Of a stretch of DNA of 64,000 nt, positions 35,251-48,010 are shown one piece after another. Origin of the DNA: Pyrenopolyporus hunteri (taxonomy: Eukaryota; Ascomycota; Sordariomycetes; Xylariales; Hypoxylaceae); contig CADCXC010000009.1 in the NCBI GenBank assembly GCA_902806595.1, positions 2,542,001-2,606,000 on the forward strand, written 5' to 3'. Made by a program: the position numbers and the translations under genes. The notes under the pieces are model-generated. The model searched no databases, was not told where the DNA came from, and was given only the letters and a program-made list of their open reading frames with translations. The stretch's first letter is position 1, and each line of letters opens with the position of its first letter.

Positions 35251-37520
35251 CACGGATTCTATCTAATAATGACCTGACCTCAAACCCTAGCTCACAGCGG
35301 CCCTGGCCCTTGGGTGGGTGTGTGAAGCGTGTGTCAAAACTGCCGGTTACTCAGTGCTTTCCCGTACGTCACATTCACCATTGTCGGCCGGTGAACTACA
35401 GTGGCGCAGGGGTGGCCGCGTTCTCTCAATCGGAAACCGGTCAAGAGACTGTGTAGCAGAACCAGGAATACGCATTTGCTGGTTTCGTAATACCACAATA
35501 TACGAACGAACTCCGCCCGCCCAGCTTGTGCTCGCTGCAGAAATGGATGTGGCACGACGAGTATCCCTCGATATCTCGACTATCTTCACCGGACGAACAG
35601 TACTGTTTCTTTTAGGTGATCCCCAAGCCCGGAAGTTGCGCAAGGTCTCACCTCGATAACTTGGAGTTACGTGACGGTGATCTGTGGCAGGGTGTTGTAA
35701 GAGGTAAGCTTATTCATCACATGTAAGGCATGTATGTGTATACATATATTATGCCTAACCAACGAGACCCCCGGTTCCTCTGTGCCTCCCGCCCCCTCCC
35801 TCCTTAGTGGTAAAGACGCGGAGGCTGCCAAATAATTTTGCACCACATCGAGGCCGAGGCCAAGACAAAAGCAAAAAGTTAAGCCACTTTCGATTCTTCC
35901 AGACATTATGTAGCTATCGAAAATGCATATTCCCTTCCGCCGACTCGAAGCCCAAAGCCACCGTCAATTTATTGCCATAGGTTAGGTACCATACCGCACC
36001 TAAGCATGTGCTGCGTGCCTTAGCCCACATCGCACCTGCATGGATACGTGCATATAATAAAAGACGGCTGACACGCCCACGCCTCCTTGCGTGTATATAG
36101 AACTAGGCGAGCTTCGGGGCTCACGACCGGTCTACGCCCTCTTCCCATATAGCGCGTAGAAAGCCGCCTTGGATCGTGCATGACGTAGGTAATGAGAGCA
36201 GGGAGCCGGATCAAGATCCTCGCGTAGTTGGTTTGAGCCTGACTCGCAATAGCCGCCGGTCAAGTTCTACGGATTATCATAGCTCTTCCAGTTAACTCGC
36301 AGATTTAGGCGGTGTAAGGTCAAAATTAGTTATCGTTGAAACCATCGTCTCGTCCTCGTCCTCACTTGATTCGTTCATCTCTGCTGCCGCCTTATGCCGC
36401 TATTACGCGATCCAAAAGATCGAGGGTTGGGTACGATACGCGAGCTCGGCCGGTACAGACCGGTTACAAGGATGCTCGTTCACTAAACCTGGACCACGAA
36501 TCCCCCCTTGACGATAGCCTCATGCGCGATCGACGCAAAGAAGCGAATGAGGGCCAATCATAGCACCAGTCGAGTTAGCTATCGCTCCTGGAAGCGGTTC
36601 CGAGAGGTGCGTTCCTCACGGATGGAACTTTGAAAAAGAATCCTCACCCTATCTTAGTCTTCTCTCACAGAAGGGTACGCTTTCCGGTTTTCCCGGTGCC
36701 ACGTCAGGTGCAGTGTCTCCTTACGTTCGTGGGGGGGAGGGAGAGGGGGCTTGACGCGGGAGAGTATATGCTTTTCAGGTTCGAGCAGATTATTGGGAGA
36801 ACGGTTGCTCACATTACTGGGCGGGATGATCGTACTACATCAAGGTTGATCTAGTTTCTGAATGACTTGGCGATGTTTATTTTCAACAGTTCCTTATCCG
36901 TTGAGGCTCATCCGCTGTTTCCCTCCTCATTCAAGGAATCGATAGATTGTAAATTTAGGAGGCTTCCTTCTTGGTAGGACGATATGTTACCTACCTAGCT
37001 ACCTACCTGCCTTACCTATCTACCCAACAGTGAACCCATTGATGAAGCTTTCCGAAGTTTCCTTATTTTTATTCTAAGATGCCAATTCACCCCTTCCGCC
37101 CTTCTATCAGGTTTCAACATACCCACCATCTCGCTTCCCGCGGCGACAGCCCTCCTTTCGAAGAAATAAAAAAGAAATCCAAAAAAAAAAGTGAATAGCA
37201 GTCCATCTCTACAACGATGCAGCTTCCTTCCGGTAATTCGCCCGGATGAGACCACAGGAGCCGCCGATGGCCTTATTGTGCTACCACATTTTCCAGCGCC
37301 CTGTTGAGATGGCTATCAAGTAGTCGCATGCAAGGTCTATGTGATGGTTTCTCCTCGCTTCGTGGCTCAGGTCCGAATATTGTAGCTTTCGATGAAGGAG
37401 GAGCCCCCGCGAGCCAATGATAGATAGCTTAGAGTTCAAATTTGTGTCATAGTCTGATAAATTGTCGCGGCTAACACTGTAAGGAGAACGTCTGAGTAGT
37501 CGTCGTTATAAGTCGCTAGG
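35251..37520. other. Intergenic, 2.3 kb
   Basis: No supported gene. Open frames of up to 113 codons at 35318-35659 overlap on both strands and show no family resemblance. A few TACCTAGCTACC motifs occur near 36990-37025, and an A-run near 37180. Confidence 0.5.
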
Positions 37521-37595
37521 ATGGTGAGTCCTCTTCCTCCTCGAAAACTACGTCTCCAGCTTCTTCCCAGACGTATAGGCCTAAGTAGTAGAGAT

Positions 37596-39112
37596 ATGAC
37601 AACCCACATAATTCCGCTCGTTTCTGAAAGCCTTACAGGCGTGCAGCCTCACATGCGTCCCGAGGAGGACGGACGTGGCGCTGATGGCCTAGCCCGTCGA
37701 GAGACGAGCGTAACTCAGCCACCTCCTGGGTTTCCAACTTTTGTTGACAGCCCAATGAACTGGTCTGGGCTAGGCTCCAGCGAAACAAAAAAGGATATGA
37801 TGAGCCTAGATAACTCGGATGTAACCGAGATAAAAGAGAGTTTGCAATCGTTTAATGGCAAGTCCCTACCAAGTGTCGAGTATCCTATCTGCCCGGTTTA
37901 ACACGCAAACTGTCCAGAACTCCAGTTAAACGGCGACGAAGTGAATAAGGAGAACTTCCCACTTCCAAGTCTTCGCGATAGGCTTAATAAATGCGCCTAC
38001 GAAGTCCACCAGGGCTCGGGGCTATGTGTCATCCGCGGCCTAAAACCGGAGGATTTTAGCGTCGAGGATAATATCGTTTTATTCCTAGGCCTCGCCAGTT
38101 ATATTGGCGATCAGAGAGGGATACAGAGCTCAAAGGGGGACATGCTTTGTAAGTCTGCGTGTATTGCGGGTTGTTTCTATCGCTTGCTGATCCAAAGAGA
38201 AGCTCATGTCATCGAGTCCAAGTCTTGGACGGTGCCTAGTGAGAAGAGGCACGGCATCCACACCAACACTAGATTGGTAAGCAAACAATTCCCCACGCGT
38301 TGCAAAAGTAGAAGAGAAAGAGCAGGAGGACAAGCTACGGCTTGAGCTGACAATTCCCAGCCGTTCCATACCGACATGGGATGCGAGATTCTCTCCATCC
38401 AGGTCCGGGACCGGGCTGACGCGGGCGGACGTACCTGCGTAGCATCGATCGATGCTATATACAACGACCTATTACGATCCAACCCATGGGTCATACACAC
38501 CTTAGCGAAGCACAACTGGGCTATTCAGTCGTAAGTGAAGCGCCCATCTTCCGCCGCGATAGTCAAAGACCCTCATCCATCTCATGACAGAACGTAGCTC
38601 ACAACTAGTGTAGCAGTTATAGGAAGGAGCCGTCTTTCGTTCTGAGTCCTCTGATAGAATTCCATGCGGGAAAACTGCTAATTTCGATGGATCCCGCTCG
38701 CATTGGGCCGCATCCTTTGTCTCGGAACGGATCGATCCCAGAACCTACGGAAGGGCAACAGGAGGCACTCGCCGTGCTTCAAAGGACGGCTCAGAGACAC
38801 CAGGTCGAGCTCGAGACCCAACCGGGCGACATAGTCTTCTTGAATAACTTAGCTTTCCTACACGCCAGGGAGTCGTACCAAGACGGCGTCACCTCGTCTA
38901 GACACCTGGTGCGGCTCTGGCTTCGCAACACGGAGCTGGGATGGGCAATCCCCCCATCGATGAGAATGCCGTGGGACGCGGCTTTTGGGGAAAGAGCTGG
39001 GAGAGTGGTTGATAGACGGTATCCCGTAATGCCGATGCCCGAGTATGAAGAGTGCCCGTACTCGAATGGCACGGCAGCGTTCGTTGCCGAAGATGGCTTT
39101 GACGACGCCTGA
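37596..39112 (+). CDS. TauD/TfdA-like Fe(II)/2-oxoglutarate-dependent dioxygenase
   Basis: Predicted non-heme iron oxygenase (Pfam TauD), coupling 2-oxoglutarate decarboxylation to substrate oxidation; the substrate is unknown. Five exons: 37596-37857, 37918-38148, 38203-38276, 38361-38530, 38617-39112; 410 residues. Visible: 'RPEEDGRGADGLARRET' at the N-terminus, 'CVIRGLKPEDFSVEDN', 'WTVPSEKRHGIHTNTRL', the iron ligands H192 and D194 in 'PFHTDMGCEIL', distal ligand H328 in 'LNNLAFLHARESY', and the 2-oxoglutarate-binding arginine at about R345 in 'HLVRLWLRN'. All three iron ligands are present, so it is probably active. The first intron uses a GC donor (GGCAAGT). An in-frame ATG at 37521 would add 25 Arg-rich residues; I prefer 37596, where homologues usually begin ('MTT.IPLVSE'). 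Confidence 0.85.
37858..37917 (+). other. GC-AG intron in the TauD-like gene
   Basis: Sixty-base intron with donor G|GCAAGT and acceptor gtccag. Only this splice keeps the frame between 'KESLQSFN' and 'LQLNGDEVNKENF', where family members are continuous. Confidence 0.75.
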
Positions 39113-42100
39113 TGACGGGGGCTATCCTAATTCCCCGAAGAGTTGGATGCGATTTCCTCGCCACCGGGGCGTATCATCGAGAATTTGGTGCTGAGACATC
39201 AAAGATATTACGTTTTGTCATAATGTTATGACTGGTCTGCGACTTATCATATAGAATGTCGACAAGGCAAACGTTATGTATTGGATATAAACCGAGACGT
39301 TCATCCTCACGGTGAGCTCGGCATCTTATTGATATTACGACTATAGAGAGTGCTTCTAATTAGATCATTGATTCGCGGCTCGACCCATTTCGGTCCTTCA
39401 AGACAGCGCACGAATATTAAATCTTAGCCGTTTTCCCTTACGAGTTTGCACTAACTTGCGATAGCTACCTGTGCGCTGGATAGCATGCAATGGTTTGGAA
39501 ATTATATTTGCAGGGGACCGGCTGGGTCGGTAACTAAAGGACTAATCAATCATGCTAGCTGGCTGATGATCCACTGGTTTCAGGGGCAAATGATGGGATG
39601 AGTCGACTTGACTGATAAAGGGGAATGCGATATATCTATCGCGGGTGATGATATCAGAGATATCGAGTTGTAACCTAAACCTTTCTAAGGGCTAATAACA
39701 ATATCCTTTCCGTCGTTAAACTGATATTATACTCGTTGCTGTCCTGGTTGAGTAGGTCAACACCCTTTGCTTGCCCAACGAACCCTAAACTCGCAAACTT
39801 CCATATCATACTCAAGGGATTCATTGAATCAGCACACGGGGCGAAGTAGCTAATTAAGCTAAATCGGATTTACTTTTGGGACACGGTGATTTAGGGAAGA
39901 AATATGTTGCGCTACCGAGGCATGAAAAGTAGGTGGTTACATGCCTAAGTGGTAGTTAGGATATCTGCCTATGCTCCGCTGGATAACACCATAGCATGAT
40001 TCCGTGCGGCCTGGCTACGTGCCTAAGATTATCGAAATGAAGAAATTGGTATATGGCGTATCGGTATCCCCTATACTATAGTAGATATATTTGTCGCAGT
40101 TTCAGGTGTACATATGGGATCGTGGTGTCGTCGGCAGCCCCACACCTCATAGAGCGGGAACGTGGCCGAACGGGTGCAACAAATCATCGTGGTTACGGGA
40201 CGGCTTCGGAACGCGGCTGTGCAGTCTGGCGGCTGTGGTTGAAGATCATGGCGCATATCGGGCGATATGCCCGAAGTTATACATGATACTCACGAGACCT
40301 GGTCTAGTTGATAAACGTAGGTGTTGTGCCACTTACTTACACGGGTAGTTTATTGCGATATAGTTGAAAGTAAGAGAGGAGACGCGCGCGCCCCCTCTCT
40401 TTTGTTTTATTTTTATCTTTAAAACTTTTCGTCATCCACAATCACTAAGATAGTTACATTTGTTTATAGTTTGATACTTGACCCTGTTTTGCCGACCTTT
40501 AATGTAATTCACGTCGCAAAACTATGGAGGAGGATGTCTATCGAAAAGAGGAGCGAAAAAGGGGTACGCTCTCAAGAGAAAGAGGGGATGAAACAAAAGG
40601 GAAGAGTGGCGACCGTCCGGAATGAGCAGGTTGGGAGGAGAAACAGGGGTAAAGTACATATTGATCGCTATATATGTATATACACAGTATGAGGTATGTA
40701 TGTACCTAGGTAGGTATGTATGTATATATTTGCCTATGAGTAGGTACATATAGATGCATATATGGAGGGATCGGGAACTGGGGGAAGTCGACGATCACGC
40801 GAGAGGTAGATCAAGGAGGATTGCATATCTTGGAAGATCGCTATAGGTTGACGCTCTTCATTGCCTATTCAGAGGCGGAAGCGACGCTGGATTGACGAGA
40901 CCGACCGACGTGCTACGGTGCTCTCATACTGTATGCTACCCGCATTGATGTAAGCAGTCCATAGTTTCCCACACATGTCTGACTTGCGAATTTAACAACT
41001 TCCGGGGACTCAGGATGATCGTAAGGGATGCCGATATGCCTCGCTGCGGAAGGATGGATATCGTAGGTGCAGTGTAGTCCGTGTAGTAACACAGTCAAGC
41101 AGGATGAGAGGAGGCCGAACGGATCGTCAACATTTGTTCAACAGCCGCACGTAGGTACCTACCTAAATTATGTTACGCGTAGATTATTCTAGACCGTCAG
41201 CTGGCTTTCTCACGCGCCCATGCATACCTACCTATATATATTTAGGTAGGTATATACATACGGTTAAAGAAGCTAAGTAGGGCAGCTTCGGCTCCGTATA
41301 CATACATATATACTGTACCTGCTTGGAACGTGCCTATACTAATACGCCGCCAAGGTTGGTCAGAGTCTTGAAACATTCGAGGCTGATTGGCCTGAATAGG
41401 TAATGGTCAAGACCCGGGACAAGGCGGCGGGTTTGAATCGGGTAGGTGGAAACCTCTCATCTAGGCATTAATTCGGTGCTGCGCCTCGATGGGGCCAGCA
41501 AACCACCAGATCTCGCTGCAAGTTTTGCGAGGACTAGGAACAAAATCGGGGCCCCTTTAGGTCTCGGCTTACCGCTTGGAGGGGATGAACTACCGGGAGG
41601 GAGGTCGGCCGGTGTAGCATCTCTGAAGATCGACAGGCACGACATACATACAGTAAATGTATCTCACCTCGCACATTGACCTTCCTAGTACATACTATGT
41701 AAGGTACCAATTCCTAAATGTACATTCACGTAGATACGTGAAGAGTCGTGGAACTCCTAGGCATCTCGCAGATGCATATATAGGTACATACCTAGGTAGT
41801 GAACATAGAACATGCCTTATACAGGTAATGACCTATGTAAACAGTTCAGACAGGTCATGAACTCTTTTGCTGGTACCTACTACCTAGGTAATCTCATTCG
41901 ATAGGGAGCAGGTACTCAGGAGAAGGCGACTCCTAGCCATCCCCTGTCCATCTACCCGCAAAAAACCCCTGTCTCGACTAATCCACATCGATTTCTTGAC
42001 TGTGGTCTTCTAGCCAATCAGCGACACCAATGGAATACGCCCAGTGGTGAGAACCAGTTTTAATCTCTCCTTGAGAACCGGGATGCCTTCTCCTTTACTG

Positions 42101-42583
42101 ATGTCACGTACTATTTTTCCCCTTCCTCCTTTCCTTTTTCTCTGAGTCGATGTCTTCCATTTCTTCCATACCGAATCTTCCCTCTCTCACTCCCTAATAG
42201 GTTTCTCTTTTTCTAGCCTTTGTAATTAATTGGCATAGGGGAAGAAGGATTTCATAGGTATCCAATCCAACTGGAAACATTCATTAACAAACATTCGTAC
42301 ACTCTCTTGATCACATTTATCGAACCATTCAGTCCAACGTCCGGGAAGGAAGCAGCAGAATATAGAAAAGCGACACCATACTCTACTACCGACATATCGG
42401 ATTCCAACGAGAAGATAAGGCGCAGACGGTTTAGACTCGCTCGATTGATTTTCAATTTTCACTTATTTACGTGAGGGGAGTCGACCACCCCAGGGAGAAG
42501 GAATCGCCGGATATAATTTTCTCGACCAGAGATTCCGCCAACCTACGACGACAACAAGCCTTGACAATAATCGAAAGGCAAAA
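39113..42583. other. Intergenic, 3.5 kb
   Basis: No supported gene. Rich in TACCTAGGTAGGTA-type motifs at about 40690-40760, 41150-41320 and 41770-41895. A CT-rich tract at about 42100-42220 precedes the GH72 gene. Overlapping frames at 40053-40348 and 41446-41679 lack recognisable content. Confidence 0.5.
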
Positions 42584-44484
42584 ATGGGGTTACGATCAGT
42601 TCTAACGACGTCCTTGCTGCTCGCCAGCAACGCCGCGGCCCTAGAGCCGATCGTGATGAAGGTAAGCAAGACTTGCGGGCTACTGAATCCGTATAGGATC
42701 GTGCATATGGATAGAATTTCCCTAACTCACGGCGTTTTAAATAGGGCACCAAGTTTTTCACCAAAAGCGGCGACCAATTCTTCATAAAAGGTGTTGCTTA
42801 CCAGCAGGATGGTAGCGGCCCTGGCGGTAGCACGAACTCTAAGAACAAGTACGTCGATCCTCTTGCTAACGCGGACGTTTGCAAACGCGACATCCCGTTG
42901 CTTGAGAAGCTAGGCGTCAACACTATTCGAACCTACGCCATCGACCCCGAGGCGGACCACGACGAATGTATGTCCATGCTCGACAAAGCTGGTATCTACG
43001 TTGTTGCCGACTTGAGTGAGCCCGCTCTCTCCATTAACCAGGACGCGCCAGCCTGGAACATCAAGCTGTTTGACCGTTACAAGGGCGTCGTCGACAACCT
43101 CAGCAAGTATGAGAACGTCATTGGCTTCTTTGCTGGTAACGAAGTTACCAACAATAACACAAACAGTAAGTCGTCCGATAATCGCCTGGCACTGGGACAG
43201 ATCTAAAGCTGTTCGCGAGCTAAATTCGGATGCTAACCTTTGGTACTATAGCCGGTGCCTCGGCTTACGTCAAGGCTGCCACCCGAGATGTAAAGAAGTA
43301 TATTTCGGATAAGATGGACAAAGGTGGTCGATGGATGGGCGTCGGATATGCTTCCAACGACGACGCTGAGATCCGAGTCGACCTGGCCCAGTACTTCAAC
43401 TGCGGTCCTCAGGAGCAAGCTATCGATTTCTGGGGTTACAACATCTACTCTTGGTGTGGCAAGAGCAGCTTCGAAGAGTCTGGCTATGACGTGCAGGTCA
43501 AGTTCTTCTCCAACTATTCGGTCCCTGTTTTCTTCGCCGAGTACGGCTGCAACACCGTCGGAGGCGCTGAAGGTCGTCTCTGGGATGACACGACTGCCCT
43601 ATACTCGGACAAGATGACTGGCGTTTTCAGTGGTGGTATCGTATACATGTTCCACGAAGAGAAGAATGACTACGGTGAGTATTCGATTTTCCACTCGCAT
43701 TGAAATGAGACGCCGAGATTTAATGCTTTTTTTTTTAGGCTTGGTAAAGGTTAATGGTGACACGGCGACTCCGATGAAGAACTACAAGGCCCTGCAATCC
43801 AAGCTCGCCGATGTGAAGCCTTCGTCTACTTCTATGGCCTCCTATAACCCTACCAACTCGCCCGCTGCATGCCCGGCTATCTCTAAGAACTGGAAGGCTG
43901 CTGAAGTGCTCCCTCCCACTCCCGATAGCTCACTGTGCGACTGCATGTACAAGTCGTTGTCCTGTGTTCCTTCGGATGACCTCGACGAGAAGGACTACGG
44001 TGATATCTTTGGCTACGTCTGCTCGCACGATGAGGCTGCTTGTGCTGGCATTAAGCAGGACCCTAAGAGTGGCGTCTACGGCCCTTACGTCATGTGCAAT
44101 GCTAAGGAGCAGCTCGGACATGTCCTCAACGCATATTACACCAACCAAAACGGCGCGTCAACCGCCTGCGACTTCGACGGTGCCGCGAAGGTAGTCAGTG
44201 GTTCTGAAGACTCTGAGTGAGTGTTGACGTGAATTATGATTATTCAACGGCTAACGATTTCTAGGTGCAAGTCTGCGTTAAGTAAGGCGGAGGCCGATGT
44301 CAAGGTTGCTGCCACTGCTACCGCTGGTTCGGCCAGCAGCTCCTCTACGGGTAGCGAGACTAGCGAGAACGCTGCCGCGCCCGCTTCCGTCCGTATGAGC
44401 CCGTTCATGACCATGAGTGGCATGGCTGTTAGCTTATATGTGCTGGTGGCTATGGGCGTTGGCGCCGGTATGGTCATGTTGTAA
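42584..44484 (+). CDS. GPI-anchored 1,3-beta-glucanosyltransferase, GH72 with X8 domain (Gas1/Gel type)
   Basis: Cell-wall enzyme that cuts and re-joins beta-1,3-glucan chains on the outer face of the plasma membrane. Five exons: 42584-42661, 42745-43165, 43252-43674, 43739-44216, 44265-44484; 539 residues. Signal peptide of about 19 residues ('VLTTSLLLASNAAA'). The GH72 domain starts 'KFFTKSGDQFFIKGVAYQQ' and has 'NTIRTYAID', acid/base E159 in 'AGNEVTNNN' and nucleophile E263 in 'FFAEYGCN', the spacing of yeast Gas1. A Cys-rich X8 (CBM43) module covers about residues 350-460: 'LCDCMYKSLSCVPSDDLDEKD' region, 'GYVCSHDEAAC', 'ACDFDG'. A Ser/Ala-rich stretch and a terminal hydrophobic tail ('LYVLVAMGVGAGMVML') mark a GPI-attachment signal. 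Intact; likely wall maintenance during growth. Confidence 0.96.
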
Positions 44485-44982
44485 AGAAGTTAGTGTAGTA
44501 TGGTTGAATATGCTTTTTACGTGTGTCATCCATATTCTGAATCAGTGCAAGTCTGCTGTTCCACATGTTCTCTCGGAGAAGACCTTGTTGACAGCAGAGA
44601 ACTTGCAGGGCATTGGAGGAGGTTTGCTTTTGTCTGGGGCTAGACTTGCGTAGGATACTTAATTGCGACTTTTGGTATTGATATAATTGCATACGTAGTT
44701 TCGTGGCTGTATTGATTCAATGACCATCCAGAATGTTGTGTGTGGGGGATGCTGTGATTCTTCCGTCTTGAAAGCGTGTGATGTTGGACCTTTTCCTGTG
44801 GCTTGGGGCTTTGTGAGTGGGCCGTAGCATTGTAAGGATTAGCCGGTGCACGAGGATATTCAGCGCATTATAGTCCGATGGCGTATGGCACCTCGCTAAT
44901 TCCACTTCGCTCTCTACGTTTCCGTAAGGTATTATGAGCAATGATTCTATACCTAGGTAGGTATCGGCTTGATTTGGATATC
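44485..44982. other. Convergent intergenic region
   Basis: 0.5 kb between the 3' ends of the GH72 and lipid-droplet hydrolase genes. No gene recognised; one CCTAGGTAGGTA motif at about 44952. Confidence 0.6.
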
Positions 44983-46053
44983 TTAACCCTCTCCGTACAT
45001 CTGGTTGATCCAGGCGCTAACCTTTTCTGCGACAACCTCGCTGTGCTCTACGCTGTATATTAGTTTCGGTGGCATATTTTCGGCCGGAGAATTCTTTCTT
45101 TACTCACTTATGCAAAAAGCGTGGGGGATGTCGCCTTCATCCACTATCAGCCTTGTGCGCTCGACCTGGCTCTGCCTCTTTCGGATGAACTCGTCGCGGT
45201 AGTGGTCCGCAACCCAATGGTCACGTTTACCGAAAAAGAAGAAGAATTTGGGGATGATTTTGTCGTGAGCCTCGCGATCGTGGATGATTTCCCACAGTTC
45301 TTCGTCCCAGCGGTCTTCTCCGATGACCTTCATCTCATCCATGCCCATGTGCAGCGCTTGCCACACGCCGTCCCGGCTCTTCAGCCAGCGGGTTGTTATC
45401 TCTGCCCCCGGATTCGGAAATCCCAGGACCCTACGTACGACCCAGCGAAGGACACCTTGCGGGAGCGGACGTAGAAACATCTGCGCAATTCTATACGCGT
45501 TGTCACCGAGAATCGGCGTCCGGCGTAGCAGGTCAAGCTTCTTGCCGCTTGGGGAGCTTGATATGTGGTGAATTGTGGGGAACAGGAGGATGCCTGAACT
45601 AAGGTTCAATGGCGAAGTCGGGTCCTCGCTACCCAGCAGCCGATGGAAGAGTTCGAGAGCGATATACGCGCCGACGGAATGCCCGATAAGCAAGACCTCG
45701 TCGTAGGGGAGACCCTTGCGCCGGCCAAATTCGACGCGGAGCTGCTTTAAAGCACTTAGAGTGTGCTGAATCTGGTATTCGAGGCCATGAGGCTTCCTAT
45801 GCGCCGTAAAGGGCTCGTGATCATCGTCACTGAAACCGGCCAGGTTCTGGCCGTAGATCTGAAAGCGCGTCTGCCGAAGCGATTCCGACTCATCTATGAG
45901 ACATCGCAGAGTGGACAGGAATGGTTCATAATAATCAATGAGGCCTGGGTTTCCGGTTATGAAAAAGATGAGAACGTCACGGGATCGCGAGCCCTCGGGT
46001 GCCTTGTCGTCCAGAGAACTAGGGGGCAAGGCTAGAAAGTGCGTAGGCGCCAT
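44983..46053 (-). CDS. Lipid-droplet-associated hydrolase family protein (LDAH, alpha/beta hydrolase)
   Basis: Serine hydrolase of the LDAH family (Pfam PF10230), proteins associated with lipid droplets and sterol-ester or triglyceride turnover. The family's true substrate is debated. Two exons, 46053-45108 and 45047-44983, give 336 residues. The strand-1/oxyanion region 'FFITGNPGLIDYYEPFL' is diagnostic. The nucleophile S126 lies in 'LLIGHSVGAYIALELF', with a candidate acid in 'FFGKRDHWVAD' and the catalytic histidine in 'GDIPHAFC' just before the intron. The short second exon adds 'HSEVVAEKVSAWINQMYGEG'. The triad is complete. It is transcribed divergently from a lysophospholipid acyltransferase gene 2 kb away. 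Confidence 0.9.
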
Positions 46054-48010
46054 TGAGCTGTAAATACGTGAAATGTCATAAACCCCATATAACGAAAGAA
46101 CTCATGGCGCCTCGATGGGGATCCTCCGGTACTCCTTTACTTACGGGCTACCCTTGGGGACGTTACCCTGAGATACCTACCTAGGTGTGTTGTAATGTAT
46201 GAAGGAGGTTAAGGTAAAGATCTAAATAGGCGCAAGTCCAAGAGCAGTCGGCAGGTGGGTATTTCAAGCCACACAGGAAGCGTGTGGCTCGGGCGGTTCG
46301 TGTTCAAGGTTATCCCAAAACATTCTGCGCGGTCCGCCAACCCAACGCGAACCCACACTCCGCATCACATTTACCTAGTATGTGAGGTAGGCATCTATGT
46401 ATTCATCATCAAATGCCTGCCTAACCCAAGGGAGTTGTCATGTGTGTTGTATGGGCGCCTACCGTGTAGGGTAAAAGATACCAACTTTTGAGCCCCGATC
46501 TAGTGATACGATAATAGGTGGTGTCCCCTCGTTGGCTGAGAGCGCGAGACTGCCCATTGGTCTGGTAAGTGCGCACATGACCCTGCGCAAAATCCGGAAA
46601 ACAAAGACGCCATCTATCTGCCTTACTGGGACAACTCATTGGTCGAGCCAGCCAACCTACAACTACCTAGCTATTCTCGCAATCGCCGGGCTTGATAAAG
46701 GTCCTCGGACTCTAAACTACGCCTTGGCCTCTAAGAGGTAGCTAGATATGAGCTTGTACACATATGCATTACACATTACACAAGGACGGCTGCCTCGCCT
46801 AGGCACCTGTTAGGTAGTAGGTATATGTTAGGCCGGGGTCGTTAACAAGACGTGCCAATTCAGGGGATCAAGGGGATATGATCGAACCGATTGGCTAGAT
46901 GGAATTCACGACATCACCTGCCACGTACCTTAAACGAGCCGGCGGCACGTGTCGTCATCGCTGTCGATATTATGCTTAAACCTAAGCATCTAATCCTTCT
47001 TTTCGGATCTACCACATTGATTACCAAAATGCCTGACCCGTCATTGCATCGCGTCGCATCTTGATGGCACCCACCTAGGTATCCGGTGGTCTAAGCCACT
47101 TGTCCGGCCGTGTAGAACTTGCAATCTGGTAGGTTTTCTTTTCTTTTACTTTTACTTTTATTTTTCTTTGGTTTTGGTATGTTAACCCTACCATTTACCA
47201 TACGAATAAATAAGCTGGCTACGTAGGTACCTACATAGATAGTAGGCAGGTAGGTAGCTATCCTATCTCCCGTCTTAGTGGTGTATCGACCGATGGGTTG
47301 CCCCACTTCGTCTATTCACTTACGTAGGTACCTAGGCACCTACGTAGATACCTACCTGGGTACCTAGGTAGATAACGTATACCTCTACCTGGTTTACCTT
47401 TATCGAGTGCCCTCGTTGTCTTAAACAATACCACAACGCCTACAATAATCCTAAAATGCATCTCCATTTCTGACGGCGCACAATTAACGTCTATACAGGG
47501 GGGGCGTTTGGTGAGTACTCAGCTTTTTTTTTCTTCTTCCCGTTTAATGCCTTTCGTCACCGAATCCTTCTATCTCGGCTTTCACTTCACATCGCATATG
47601 CCGAACTTGGGGAGGTCAGCAATCTCTTCGGTCTTCTATAGAACCCGAAGAATATTGACTGCCTACCTACTCACCTACCTATCTACCTACTGGTACTTAA
47701 CCTGATCTCCCCGCCTATTATTAGGCATCGTTCTCTGCCTCCCCGTTCCCGAGCCTACCATTTTACTCCTGCTTCGCGTCCTGCGCCTTTGTACTCTGTT
47801 CTAACTTGTCGCCCGCACCTCTAGAATGTCGAGACACTCTTCAGACCACCCCGGCTCGTGACCTTCGGCAGCCTAACCCTACGACGCCCTCGACACCGTA
47901 TATCCTCCGTATATCCTTCTCGATAACCTTGGTTCTCTTGTTGTTCTTGCGGCGTCTCCTGTCCTATCGAACCGTGTCATATTCTTCCGTGCCCCCCGCC
48001 CCGGATCGCC
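46054..48010. promoter_or_regulatory. Divergent intergenic region of LDAH and acyltransferase genes
   Basis: Two kilobases between start codons facing apart. Contains palindromic motif clusters (47220-47260 and 47321-47373), a T/C-rich tract near 47138-47175, and a CT-rich stretch before the acyltransferase start. Short open frames (46255-46741) are not recognisable. Confidence 0.45.
47321..47373. repeat. Cluster of TACCTAGGTA / TACGTAGG motifs
   Basis: Near-continuous copies of ACCTACGTAGG and ACCTAGGTA over about 53 bp, strongly self-complementary. Confidence 0.85.

Noticed and set aside
35318..35659. 113-codon plus-strand frame upstream of the zinc-cluster gene
   Set aside because: Opposed by overlapping minus-strand frames, unrecognisable, and located where the regulator's promoter should be.
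40053..40348. Two overlapping plus-strand frames of 77 and 85 codons
   Set aside because: No family resemblance; both are compatible with chance and a minus-strand frame overlaps them.
41446..41679. 77-codon frame with a Gly/Leu/Pro-rich middle
   Set aside because: Mirrored by a minus-strand frame of similar length, with no conserved features.
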